Shown: positions 43,131 through 51,889, counted from the stretch's first letter. The stretch is DNA of 64,000 nucleotides from Azospirillum sp. OGB3 (GCF_014192915.1 NZ_JACHYN010000005.1:310001-374000), one strand, 5' to 3'. The notes: a model not told the origin generated them from the letters alone. Translations and numbers: made by a program.

Positions 43131-44924
43131 CTATGGGAGCAGACTCTCGACCAGCCGGTCGGCCGTGCGCAGCGCCAGCGCCGCCAGCGTCAGCGTCGGG
43201 TTGGACGTGCCCATGGTCGGGAAGCTGCCGGAGCCCACCAGGAAGAGGTTGCGGTGCTCCCACGCGCGCTGGTCGGCGTCGACCACCGATCCGGCGGGAT
43301 CGGCGCCCATGGCGTGAGTCCCGGCGAAGTGCCCCATGCCGTGGTAGTGGAACTCGCGGCCCCGGTAGAAGACCGACGGGAACCAGCTTCCCTTGGACGG
43401 GTCGGTGCAGTCGGTGACCCCGGCGCGGCGGAAGACGGCGCGCGCCACATCCGACGCGGCGGCCATGCCGGCCAGCGTGTAGTCGTCGATCCGGTAGTCG
43501 ATCACCGGCCGCGGGTTGCCCAACGGATCGAGATAGCCCGGGTCGATGCTGACGCGGTTGTCGGGGTCGGGAAGCTGCTCCACCGCCAGCGACAGGCGGA
43601 CGTGACGCGGCAGCGTCGCGCCGAGCTGCGCCCGCAGCGCCGGGCCGAACAGGTTGCGCGTCATGACCGCGTCGGACACGGCGGTGTCCGGCGCCCCGGT
43701 GCTGGCGCGCCAGCCGTCGTTGCCCACGTCGAAGCGGAAGGCCGCATGGCGGGCACGGAAGGCGCCGCCGCGCAGCTCCTCGATGCCGGAGGTCGACTGC
43801 GGCCCGCGGTAGGCGCCGACGTCGAGCGGCGCCAGCCCCCAGGCATACAGCGCCGGGTGGTCCATCAGCGTCCGGCCGACGTGGCCGCGCGGCCCCTCCA
43901 GCCCCGAGGCGAGCATCAGCTTGGCGTTCTCCACCGCATGCGCCGCCAGGATGTAGGTGCGGCCGGTGGCGACCCGCGTGGTGTGGGACGCCGCTTCGGG
44001 GTCGTCGTAGCGTTTGTATTCGATGCCCTGCACGGCGCCGCTCGCCGGATCGACAAGGATTTTCGACGCCACCGCCTGCACCCGCACCGTCAGGAAGCGG
44101 AGGTCGGCCTGCGCCAGCGTCTTGCCGGCGTGATACTTCGCCTGAACCGGGCAGATCGGTGTGCAGGAGGTGTTGCCCTGGCAGCGCTCCCCCTGGAGGG
44201 GGGGAATGGACGAGCCATCGCCGGCCCGGATGTCCACCGCGCCGGCCGGCCGGTAGTCGCCGCGCGGGATGGAATTGCGCGCCGCCGGGTAGCTGCGCAC
44301 CCGGATCGCGAATTCCTCGTCGCCCAGCGTGATCGGCATGCCGTCGACCGCGGCGCCGAGCACACGGTCGGCATAGCTCGGCGGAACGCGCCGCATCGGG
44401 TAGTCATAGCCGTCCGGGAAGGTCACGCCCAGATAGCTCTGATCGGCGACGTCGGCGGACACGCCGATCGCCCGCTCCGCCCGCTCGTAGTAGGGGGCGA
44501 GTGCCGTGTAGTCCAGCGGCCAGTCGCGCCCCACGCCGTGCAGGGAGCGCATTCGGAAATCCTCCGGCAGCATGCGCAGCGATACGCCGAGCCAATGCAG
44601 CGTGGAGCCGCCCCACAGCCGGGTGTAGCTGCTGCCATACGGGTTGGGACCGCGCTGGACGAAGTAGCCGTCGTTGTTGCGCAGCGCCGTGGTGTCCGGC
44701 TGTGGCGCGCCCACCGCGGGCGGCCAGGGCGACTCCGGGCTCTTGGCGCTGGCCGCGTAGAACCGCTCCAGATGCCGCGTGTAGTCGTCCAGACCGCGCG
44801 ACGTCCCGGGGCCGGCTTCCAGGACCAGCACGGTCAGGCCCGCGTCGGTCAGGCGCTTGGCGATCAGCGCGCCGGCAACGCCGGCGCCGACGATGACCGC
44901 GTCGAAGGCCGCGTCCTTGTTCAT
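43131..44924 (-). CDS. GMC family FAD-dependent sugar dehydrogenase-like oxidoreductase (copy 1)
   Basis: 597 residues from the ATG at 44924 (AGAGG just upstream). The FAD-binding start is DAVIVGAGVAGALIAKRL with LVLEAGPG. The same Cys motif as the neighbouring copy is present (GERCQGNTSCTPICPVQAKY), as is the C-terminal catalytic region (GMGHFAGTHAMG; GSFPTMGTSNPTLTLAALAL). It overlaps the preceding small-subunit gene by 4 bp, which strongly suggests the two proteins form one complex. No heme c subunit is encoded nearby, so the electron acceptor is unknown. No signal peptide is visible. Confidence 0.88.
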   Translation of the reverse strand: MNKDAAFDAVIVGAGVAGALIAKRLTDAGLTVLVLEAGPGTSRGLDDYTRHLERFYAASAKSPESPWPPAVGAPQPDTTALRNNDGYFVQRGPNPYGSSYTRLWGGSTLHWLGVSLRMLPEDFRMRSLHGVGRDWPLDYTALAPYYERAERAIGVSADVADQSYLGVTFPDGYDYPMRRVPPSYADRVLGAAVDGMPITLGDEEFAIRVRSYPAARNSIPRGDYRPAGAVDIRAGDGSSIPPLQGERCQGNTSCTPICPVQAKYHAGKTLAQADLRFLTVRVQAVASKILVDPASGAVQGIEYKRYDDPEAASHTTRVATGRTYILAAHAVENAKLMLASGLEGPRGHVGRTLMDHPALYAWGLAPLDVGAYRGPQSTSGIEELRGGAFRARHAAFRFDVGNDGWRASTGAPDTAVSDAVMTRNLFGPALRAQLGATLPRHVRLSLAVEQLPDPDNRVSIDPGYLDPLGNPRPVIDYRIDDYTLAGMAAASDVARAVFRRAGVTDCTDPSKGSWFPSVFYRGREFHYHGMGHFAGTHAMGADPAGSVVDADQRAWEHRNLFLVGSGSFPTMGTSNPTLTLAALALRTADRLVESLLP

Positions 44925-45415
44925 GCCGCACCTCTTTCCGGGCCGATGCCCCCTGCGCCCTTCGGGCCAATGGCCCACGCGCCGTAACCCTGCGGGTTCG
45001 CTCCCGCCGCGTGCGCTCCGGCGGCCAGCCATTGCAGACCCGCCTGATAGGCGGCCGCCGAGACCACGCGGCTGGTGTCCAGCGGCGACACACCGAAGGC
45101 GGCGCGCCACGCCGGGGGAAGCTGGGTCCAGGTGCCGCAGTACCAGAGCACGATCAGGTTGCGGGCAACCGGCCCCAGGCGGGGATCGCCGAGGATCTCG
45201 GCCTCCGCCGCCCGCTCGCGCTCCGGCCCCCGCGGCAACTGCCGGTAGGCGGACATCAGATCGCCGACGACATCCTCCGGCAGCACCGCGTCCAGAACCG
45301 CCAGATACTCCGCAGCCAAGCCGGTTCCGAGCAGGTGGACGGCGTCGAACCCGGTCAGCAGGGTCGACAGGCCGACGAAGTCGTCCAGCCGGCCGGACTC
45401 CACGGAACCGGACAT
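44921..45415 (-). CDS. FAD-SLDH-type dehydrogenase small subunit (first copy)
   Basis: 164 residues. It shares RLGPVARNLIVLWYCGTW, QLPPAW and AGANPQGYGAWAIGPKG with the paralogue at 39514-40080 and with small subunits of FAD sugar dehydrogenases. The N-terminus (MSGSVESGRLDDFVGLSTLL) has no twin-arginine signal. It starts exactly at the stop of the lipocalin-GH15 fusion gene and ends within the start of a GMC dehydrogenase gene, so translation is coupled on both sides. Likely role: assembly or stability partner of that flavoprotein. Confidence 0.75.
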   Translation of the reverse strand: MSGSVESGRLDDFVGLSTLLTGFDAVHLLGTGLAAEYLAVLDAVLPEDVVGDLMSAYRQLPRGPERERAAEAEILGDPRLGPVARNLIVLWYCGTWTQLPPAWRAAFGVSPLDTSRVVSAAAYQAGLQWLAAGAHAAGANPQGYGAWAIGPKGAGGIGPERGAA

Positions 45416-47385
45416 CAGACGCCCTCCGGCCGGCGGGCCTTCGCAGTCTTGCGGAGGGCGGTCTTCACGGGCTGCTGCGGGGTGCGGGCGCGGACGGCGG
45501 ACAGGAACGCGGCGTAGCTCCAGGTCAGATTGCGCACGCTCTTCTCGTAGCCGGACCGGCTGTCGAACTGTTCGCTCAGCTCGTAATGGTCGCTGTGGAA
45601 GACGACCGCGCGCAGCATGGCGTCTCCGGCGCCGCGCAGGGCCTCGGCCACCTGGGCGGGCGGCTGGGGGTCGGTGATGCCCACCTGTGCGAAGAAGGGT
45701 CGCGACAGGTCGTCCAGCGGAACCGCCTGCGTGCTCTCGATCTCGGCGGCGAGCCGGTAATACAGCTCGGCGAGGTTGGCGGTGCACAGCGCCCAGGGAT
45801 GCCCGCCCTGCACCGGATCGGACACGTCCCCGTCATAGATGTCGCCGGGATAGCGGCCCAGCAGCGGACCGATTCCGCGCGCCCGGTCGTCGGCGTTGAT
45901 CGGATACTGCCACGCGGAACCATCGTCCGCCCACTGGCCGCGCAGCGCGGCCGCGGTGGCCAGCAACTTCGTGTCGGTGACCGGCACGGCACCGTAGACG
46001 CTCGCGCAGACGATGTCGATGTTCGGGTCGTAATTCAGGTTGCCCGCCACCGCCGACACACCGGGAGAGGAATCGGAGGCGAGCAGCGTCACGTAACACT
46101 GGCCGTTCCAGTGGTTCTCCAACGCCCGCTCCAGCCAGTTGGCCGCGTCGGCGGTTCCCTGCGGAACCGGGATGCCGAGCGTGTTGGCGGCAACCTCTCG
46201 GAAACAGCGGAGCTGGACCGCGCGGGCGAAGAAGGACAGGCCCTGATGCTCCTCCCAGAGGTTCGTCGTCGGGTTCTGATAATTGCCCAGCAGGAACTCC
46301 AGATTGCGGGCGATGACCTGCTTGGCGATGACCTGGGACGAACCGCTGAGCTGGGAGTAGGCGTGCAGGAGGGCGATGGTCTGGACCGCCGGCCCGTCGG
46401 ACTGCTCCGTCCACGGGCGTGACTGGCCGTCGACGGTGAAGCAGGCGTGCGCCAGCGTCGGAGTGGCGTTGTTCTGGCAGGTCTGGGCGAAGAGGACGTA
46501 GTCGTTCAGCGCCTCGATGCTGCCGTCGGGCGATTCCGGCAGGTCGCCCTCGACCAGTTCCAGCGCGGTGATGGCGGCATCGCGCACCCAGTTGAAGACG
46601 TAGTCCTGATCGACGCCCGGCGTGTTGGCGGGATAGGACGGAGCGGCGACCACGCAGCCCGGCAGCGAGAACTGGCCGGGTCGGGTCGGGTCCTCGATCA
46701 CGTAGCCGTCGCTGGTCACATTGCGGAGCATCAGCAGGAACATGTAGCGGGCCAGCGACGCCAGGTCGGTCTGCTGGTGCGCCGCCCGCGGCGGATGCTT
46801 GTCCAGGACGGCGGTGTGGGCCGCCGCCCGGGCGCGGGCGGGCTGAGTCTGGGATTGGGTCATCGGACGGTCTCCGCTCGATGTCGGGTCGGGTGGCAGG
46901 GAGGACGGCGCAGAGCGGGGGGCGGAATCTGCGGCCGCGGGGTGATGGGTGAGGTCGCGGGGCGGTCCGTCCCAAATCCACGCCATCTCGTTCACCACGG
47001 TGATGCCGTCGATCTGGCTGGGCGGCGTGCGCAGCACCAGCCGGCCGCCGTCGCAGGTGAAGGGACGCACCTGCACCGTGTCCGACCAGTTGGGAAAGCT
47101 GCAGCCGCCGAGCCGGTGGGTGACCTCGCCGCCGTTCACCTCATAACGGCCGACATAGGCCAAGGAGGTGGAATAGGCCGCGGCGCGTTCCTCCGTGCCG
47201 CCACCGCGCGGATCGGTGGTGTCCAGTTTGGGCCGGCCGGCGGCCGTCATCTGCACCGCCATGTGGCCGTCCGCCGTGTAGATCAGCAGGCCGGTCGCGT
47301 CCTCACCGAAGGGATAGGTGACGGTGCCGTCTCCCGCGATCCGGCGCCAAGCCGACAATCGCCATTGCCCCACAAGAATACTCAT
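45415..47385 (-). CDS. lipocalin-like domain fused to a glycoside hydrolase family 15-like domain
   Basis: 656 residues. About residues 1-145 form a lipocalin-like domain (ILVGQWRLSAWRRIAGDGTV; YSTSLAYVGRYEVNGGEVTH). A Pro/Ser/Ala-rich linker follows (about 147-180), then a glucoamylase/glucodextranase-like (GH15) domain with VFNWVRDAAITALEL and LWEEHQGLSFFARAVQLR, the general-acid region. GH15 enzymes release glucose from the ends of alpha-glucans. An internal ATG at 46863 with GGAG upstream could yield the GH15 part alone, but no stop separates the two domains. There is no export signal. It is the first gene of the nine-gene operon, so it may release or prepare the sugar substrate of the dehydrogenases. 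Confidence 0.75.
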   Translation of the reverse strand: MSILVGQWRLSAWRRIAGDGTVTYPFGEDATGLLIYTADGHMAVQMTAAGRPKLDTTDPRGGGTEERAAAYSTSLAYVGRYEVNGGEVTHRLGGCSFPNWSDTVQVRPFTCDGGRLVLRTPPSQIDGITVVNEMAWIWDGPPRDLTHHPAAADSAPRSAPSSLPPDPTSSGDRPMTQSQTQPARARAAAHTAVLDKHPPRAAHQQTDLASLARYMFLLMLRNVTSDGYVIEDPTRPGQFSLPGCVVAAPSYPANTPGVDQDYVFNWVRDAAITALELVEGDLPESPDGSIEALNDYVLFAQTCQNNATPTLAHACFTVDGQSRPWTEQSDGPAVQTIALLHAYSQLSGSSQVIAKQVIARNLEFLLGNYQNPTTNLWEEHQGLSFFARAVQLRCFREVAANTLGIPVPQGTADAANWLERALENHWNGQCYVTLLASDSSPGVSAVAGNLNYDPNIDIVCASVYGAVPVTDTKLLATAAALRGQWADDGSAWQYPINADDRARGIGPLLGRYPGDIYDGDVSDPVQGGHPWALCTANLAELYYRLAAEIESTQAVPLDDLSRPFFAQVGITDPQPPAQVAEALRGAGDAMLRAVVFHSDHYELSEQFDSRSGYEKSVRNLTWSYAAFLSAVRARTPQQPVKTALRKTAKARRPEGV

Positions 47386-47778
47386 GGTCGCAATCCATTC
47401 TTGTTTCGGGATGTTTGTTCATCAACGAGATATCAAAAAGAGTCTCTGAACTTGTGGCTCATTTTTCCGGTTCCGATCAAATCAAGGCGCCTTGTTCGCC
47501 AATTATATTGCTAATGCGCGCGTCAAACACTTTCCGAAGACCACGTTTTCAGTGATCGTCGGCGCATGATGGTTTTTTCAGTCTCTTTCTAAGATATTGT
47601 CGAAAGCAATTTGCGGAAGGGAAGCAAAAAATAAACGCGTGAAATTTTATTAAGTGATGTCATGCTTACGTGTGGATAATATTTTCCAGGTCATACGCAA
47701 GTAATCAGGGAAGAAATTCGTTGTGTGTGCTTATGACTTGGATGTCTGATTTGACATGGCCGCGATGGCGGCGACGCA
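47386..47778. other. AT-rich gene-free region upstream of the oxidoreductase operon
   Basis: About 390 bp with clearly lower GC content than its neighbours and no gene. It should contain the leftward promoter of the nine-gene operon; TATAAT on the minus strand (47502-47507) is a candidate -10, without a well-spaced -35. The base composition and the adjoining insertion-sequence relic suggest a foreign or decayed junction. Confidence 0.45.
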
Positions 47779-48043
47779 ATGATCTCGGATCCGGGGGGAC
47801 GGACCGGCAAGGCCGGCCGGTGCTGGCATGTTGATGAGACGTGCATCAAAGTCGCCGGCGATGAGGCCCGCAACGTCCTGCGTCCGACCGCCACCCTCAC
47901 CCGGAAGGTTTCGCCGGCGCATCGCCGGGCCATCCACGCCCGGCGTGTCGCCGCGCTGCCGGACCTGATCTCCGCTGCCTGACACAGCTTATGATAGCGA
48001 ATGACGCATCGGCCGGCAGCTTGCCGCGAACGCTGACAGAACC
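47779..48043 (+). mobile_element. IS6-like transposase relic, copy A
   Basis: A 67-codon remnant frame (47779-47982) starts near the first catalytic Asp region (CWHVDETCIKVAG, like WRVDETYIKV of IS6-family transposases) and then jumps directly to the extreme C-terminal part (DEARNVLRPTATLTRKVSP), so the catalytic core has been deleted. The downstream end (to 48043) is 186 bp shared, inverted, with copy B at 57082-57267. It cannot encode an active transposase. Confidence 0.75.
47858..48043 (+). repeat. 186-bp inverted repeat, left arm (right arm 57082-57267)
   Basis: Positions 47858-48043 match the reverse complement of 57082-57267 over the same length with only a handful of differences (for example GGCCCGC/GGCTCGC, TGCCTGA/TGCCCGA, CGGCCGG/CGACCGG, GACAGAA/GACGGAA). 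The arms are the 3' ends of two IS6-like relics and enclose a 9-kb segment. Such arms could allow inversion of the segment by homologous recombination. Confidence 0.85.
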
Positions 48044-48245
48044 CTCCTGGCCGGCCCGATGTGGCCCGACCCGCCGTTCCGTCAGGACGCGCACCGGTTC
48101 ATCGGAAGCCACCGGGCGGCGGTGGTCCATTCGGAGGCGGACCTGGCGCTCCACCGGGGATTCGGCATCCATCGGTGGAGTGGAAGTTGCGGCTTGGTTC
48201 GCGGGCGGGCGACCTCCGGGATGTGGGGGCCGCCCGATTGCCCGA

Positions 48246-48879
48246 TCAGGCGAACCAGCGCGCGACATCCCCGGTCCGGCCCTGGATGGTGACGCTGCTG
48301 CCGGGCCGCAGGTCAAGCACCGTGCTGCCGCCGACGACCTGCGCCGAGGCGATCACGTCGGCGAGGCTGATCGGGCTGTCGGTCAGGGCGAGCCGATCGG
48401 TGCCCGCGGTGAAGTCCATCACCACCGATCCGCCGCTCCCGTTGCCAAACGCGAAGAGGTCGCTTCCCGCCCCGCCGAAGAGGGTATCGTTTCCAGCCCC
48501 GCCGACGATGGGGTTGTTGCCGTCGCTGCCGGTGAGGGTGTCCAGCGCATAGGCGTAGCTTTGAAACGCCAGGGAAGAGGCTTCCGGTTCCGGCTTCCAG
48601 GGTCCAGTTCGCCCCGATGGCGAAGCTGCCCGTCCGATCGGTGGGGGCGGCGACGAAGGACGCGCCGTTTCCGCCCGCCACATCGCAGCCGTAGAGCAGA
48701 AGGTCGCCCGTTTGCGTCAGCGCGCCGCCGAGCGCGGCCGGTTCGGCGGAGCGGCCCGCCACGGCGGCGGTGTCGAGAAGGAGCGCGCCCAGCCGGACCT
48801 GTCCAGCGGCGCCGTGGCTCGGCACATGGATGGCGTCATAGCCCGACCGCCCCCTGGAGCAAACCGGACGTCGAAACAA
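48246..48879 (-). pseudogene. frameshifted DUF4347/RTX calcium-binding protein fragment
   Basis: Two overlapping minus-strand frames together give one degraded protein. The upstream frame (48879 down to about 48660) encodes a DUF4347-like segment (AIHVPSHGAAGQVRLGALLL; LLLYGCDVAGGNGASFVAA). The coding then continues in another frame (about 48600 to 48246) with LDTLTGSDGNNPIVGGAGND and TLFGGAGSDLFAFGNGSGG, an RTX nonapeptide end. DUF4347 normally begins large secreted RTX or cadherin-like proteins, so most of the middle is missing as well. It lies 50 bp from the formylglycine-generating enzyme gene and about 200 bp from IS relic A, which fits disruption by rearrangement. Confidence 0.78.
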
Positions 48880-48930
48880 CGCAACCCGGTTGCCACGATG
48901 TCTCGACCAACGTCCATCGCGGCGTTGGCC

Positions 48931-49980
48931 TTACCTCGCTTTCAGCACCGTCCGGAACCCCAGATGGCTTGTTCCGAGGCCGACGTCCTGCGGATGGCGT
49001 GACGCCGGGCGGTACCGCTGGCAGAAGTTCTGCGCGCAGAGGAACGAGCCTCCTTTGATCACCCGGCTGGGGACCCCGGGCTGCCGGGGGTCGTAACTGT
49101 CCTCCTGCCGGGGACCGGTTGGGTTGACGCCTCCCAGACCGTCATGCCGCGGACGATACCAATCCGACGTCCATTCCCAAACGTTGCCGATCATATCCCG
49201 CAGCCCGTAACCGTTTGCTGCGAAGCAGCCCGCGGGGGCGGTCGCCAGATAGCCGTCGCCCCGCGTGTTCTGGATCGGGAAAACCCCCTGCCACGTGTTG
49301 GCCATCGCCACGCCCTGCGGCGTGAACTCGCCGCCCCAGGCGTATGGCGCGCCGTCCAGCCCGCCCCGGGCCGCGTGTTCCCACTGCGCCTCGGTGGGAA
49401 GCTCCCTGCCGAGCCATCGCGCATACGCGACGGCATCGTTGTACGTGACATGCACCACGGGGTGGTTCTCCCGGCCCCTGATGTCGCTGCCGGCGCCCTC
49501 CGGATGGCCCCAGTTCGCTTCGGGAACCAGATGCCACCACGTGTCGCTCCTCCCGGCCTGGGAGGTCGGATCGACGAAGGCCACGGAACCGGAGGGCCGG
49601 CGCGCACCGGCGCCGGTTCCGTCGACGACGCGTTCCGCCTCGGTAACATACCCCGTCGCTTCGACAAACCGGCGGAACTGGGCGTTGGTGACTTCGGTGC
49701 GGTCCATCCAGAAGCCATCGACGCTCACCCACGTTACCGGTCCCTCTTCGCGGTAGTGCTGGTCGGAACCGATCCGAGTATCGCCCCCCGGAATCCACAC
49801 CATGCCGGGAGGCGCCTCCTTCGTGTCGGGGGGTGCGGCGGAGCCATCGCACAGCAGGTCCTGCGCAACGCTCGGCATGGCCGGGGCCTGGGCAGGCCAG
49901 GCGAACACCGCCAGCCCCGCGGCAACGCCAACCCCAGCCGTCACAAGTGCCGTGATGAAGGCTGCGTTTTTGTTGGCCAT
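48931..49980 (-). CDS. formylglycine-generating enzyme family protein (sulfatase activator)
   Basis: 349 residues from the ATG at 49980. The FGE-sulfatase fold is clear: GMVWIPGGDTRIGSD, DGFWMDRTEVTNAQF, LPTEAQWEHAARGG, MIGNVWEWTSDWY and RVIKGGSFLCAQNFCQRYRP. The two cysteines of the last motif (C-x4-C) are those of the catalytic copper site in true aerobic FGEs, so it should oxidise the sulfatase active-site cysteine to formylglycine. An N-terminal hydrophobic segment (about 8-30) marks it as exported or membrane anchored. It is the gene right after a CxPxR sulfatase, its obvious client. Confidence 0.93.
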   Translation of the reverse strand: MANKNAAFITALVTAGVGVAAGLAVFAWPAQAPAMPSVAQDLLCDGSAAPPDTKEAPPGMVWIPGGDTRIGSDQHYREEGPVTWVSVDGFWMDRTEVTNAQFRRFVEATGYVTEAERVVDGTGAGARRPSGSVAFVDPTSQAGRSDTWWHLVPEANWGHPEGAGSDIRGRENHPVVHVTYNDAVAYARWLGRELPTEAQWEHAARGGLDGAPYAWGGEFTPQGVAMANTWQGVFPIQNTRGDGYLATAPAGCFAANGYGLRDMIGNVWEWTSDWYRPRHDGLGGVNPTGPRQEDSYDPRQPGVPSRVIKGGSFLCAQNFCQRYRPASRHPQDVGLGTSHLGFRTVLKAR

Positions 49981-50061
49981 GAGTCTGTCTTTCCTTGCGA
50001 TCAGCCGCGTCCCGGTCATGGTCGGCGGCCGTGCCATGCCCGGCCGCCGTTGTCGCATCCC

Positions 50062-51819
50062 CTACCACTCAAGCTCCTGGTAGTAGCGCGTGCCATTGCT
50101 GTACTGAAGCTGGCCGGCGATCTTCTCATCGAAAATCACACCGTTCTTCTCCCGGTACTCATCCCAGGAGGCCATCATTTCCTTGGCCTTTTCCGGTCGG
50201 GCATCGACGAGGTTGCGGGTCTCGGCGGGATCATCGGCAAGATTGAAGAGCTCCCACCCGCCGGTTCCCCACGGCTGGTTCACCCAGACCAGCTTCCAGT
50301 CGCCCTTCCTGACGGAGGCCCGTCCGAACAGCTCCATTCCCAACGCGTAATCCTTCGGGTGGACGCGATCGGACCGGCCGTTCAGATAGGACCAGAGGGA
50401 GCTTCCCTGCATGGGATGAACGGCGCGTCCCTTGTAGCTGTTTCCAGGATGCTTGACCCCGGCGGCCTCGAGAAAGGTCGGCGCCAGATCCATCACCGAG
50501 GCGATCTGACCGTCGATCTTTCCGCGATGCGCCAGCTTGGGATACGAAATGATGGTCGGCGACCGCACGCCGCCCTCGGTCGGGAACGCTTTGAACAGGC
50601 GGAAGGGGGCGGCGCTCACATGGCCCCATCCTGGCCCATAGCCGACGTACGAGCCCGGACGCCCGATGTTGTTCAGGCTGTTGTCGAAGGTTTCCTCGAC
50701 CCACGCGGCGGGGACGAGGTCCAGAATGTCGTTCCCCTCGGCGCCATTGTCGGACAGGAAGACGATGATGGTGTTGTCGAACGCGCCGATCTCCTTCAGG
50801 TAGGACACCAGCCGGCCGATGTTCTGGTCCAGGGAATCGACCATGGCCGCGTAAACCGCCATCCGGCGCGCTTCGACGTCCTTCTGCTGCTGGGAAAGCT
50901 GCTCCCATTTCGGCCAGAGCGCGGGCGGCTCGGACGGCGTCATGCTTGCCGGGACCAGCCCTGCCGCCTGCATGCGCTTGAAGCGCTCGTTCCGGATGAC
51001 CTCGTATCCCGCCTTGTACGTGTCCTTGTACTTCTCGATGAGGTGGTCGGGCGCCTGCAGGGGGAAGTGCGGCGCCGTGTACGCCGCATAGGCAAAGAAG
51101 GGCTTCCCATCGGCCTTGTTGCTGCCGATGTATTCGATGACCTTGTCCGTGTAGAAATTCGTCGTGTAGTCGATCTTCGGCAGTTCGACCGGCTTGCCGT
51201 TCTCGCGGTAGCGTGCCTTGGTCGTGCCCTTGCCGTCAGGCGGCGGCGCGTTGCCGGTCTGGTCGAAGAACCCCGCCCCGCCCTGGAGCATGGCGTAGGA
51301 CCGATCGAAGCCGCGCGCCGGAGGGCTGAGTTCCTCCGTCATGCCCAGATGCCACTTGCCGGCCATGTAGGTGTGATAGCCCGCATCGCGCAGCAGTTCC
51401 GGGAACGGCACGACGTTGGTGCCGAGGGTGCCCTCGTAGCCCGCCTTTCCTTTCTGCTCCGGCGTCGGCAGTTCCGCCATCGTCCCCAGCCCGGCCACAT
51501 GGTTGTCGGTGCCGGCCATCAGCATGGCCCGTGTCGGCGAACAGGCCGGCGACACATGGAAGTTGGTCAACTGGAGACCGGAGCGCGCCAGGGCGTCGAG
51601 ATTGGGCGTCTGGATCTCGCCGCCGAACGCACCGATGTCCGAATAGCCCAGATCGTCGGCCAGGATCAGCAGGATGTTGGGGCGGTTGTCGCCCCCCGAC
51701 GGGCCGGCGCCCGTCCGGACGCCCGCCGCCATGGATGGGCACGCCAGAACGGCGCTGGCGGTCGCCGCCACGATGGCTCCCAACGCCAGCCTCGTCCGGA
51801 ATGATGCGGATCTGCGCAT
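50062..51819 (-). CDS. arylsulfatase-type sulfatase (formylglycine-dependent)
   Basis: 585 residues from the ATG at 51819, with a signal peptide (LALGAIVAATASAVLACPSM). Metal residues lie in ILADDLGYSD (D55, D56). The modification site is C93-S-P-T-R97, the CxPxR motif, followed by AMLMAGTD. KWHLG and FLSDNGAEG supply further active-site and Ca2+ ligands. It hydrolyses a sulfate ester in the periplasm. The adjacent FGE gene should activate it. It is the fifth gene of a leftward operon with FAH-family, alpha/beta hydrolase, amidohydrolase and CitE-like genes. Substrate unknown. Confidence 0.94.
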   Translation of the reverse strand: MRRSASFRTRLALGAIVAATASAVLACPSMAAGVRTGAGPSGGDNRPNILLILADDLGYSDIGAFGGEIQTPNLDALARSGLQLTNFHVSPACSPTRAMLMAGTDNHVAGLGTMAELPTPEQKGKAGYEGTLGTNVVPFPELLRDAGYHTYMAGKWHLGMTEELSPPARGFDRSYAMLQGGAGFFDQTGNAPPPDGKGTTKARYRENGKPVELPKIDYTTNFYTDKVIEYIGSNKADGKPFFAYAAYTAPHFPLQAPDHLIEKYKDTYKAGYEVIRNERFKRMQAAGLVPASMTPSEPPALWPKWEQLSQQQKDVEARRMAVYAAMVDSLDQNIGRLVSYLKEIGAFDNTIIVFLSDNGAEGNDILDLVPAAWVEETFDNSLNNIGRPGSYVGYGPGWGHVSAAPFRLFKAFPTEGGVRSPTIISYPKLAHRGKIDGQIASVMDLAPTFLEAAGVKHPGNSYKGRAVHPMQGSSLWSYLNGRSDRVHPKDYALGMELFGRASVRKGDWKLVWVNQPWGTGGWELFNLADDPAETRNLVDARPEKAKEMMASWDEYREKNGVIFDEKIAGQLQYSNGTRYYQELEW

Positions 51820-51889
51820 TGCCTCTTCCCCCCTCGTTCTGATTTCAAAGTCCGCCCTTGCAGGCCGGCCCACGCCAGCCGCAAGGTCG

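Noticed and set aside
47502..47507. A minus-strand TATAAT as a firm promoter of the nine-gene operon
   Set aside because: The only nearby -35-like element (TTGACG on the minus strand) is spaced 13 bp away, too short for a confident sigma-70 promoter.
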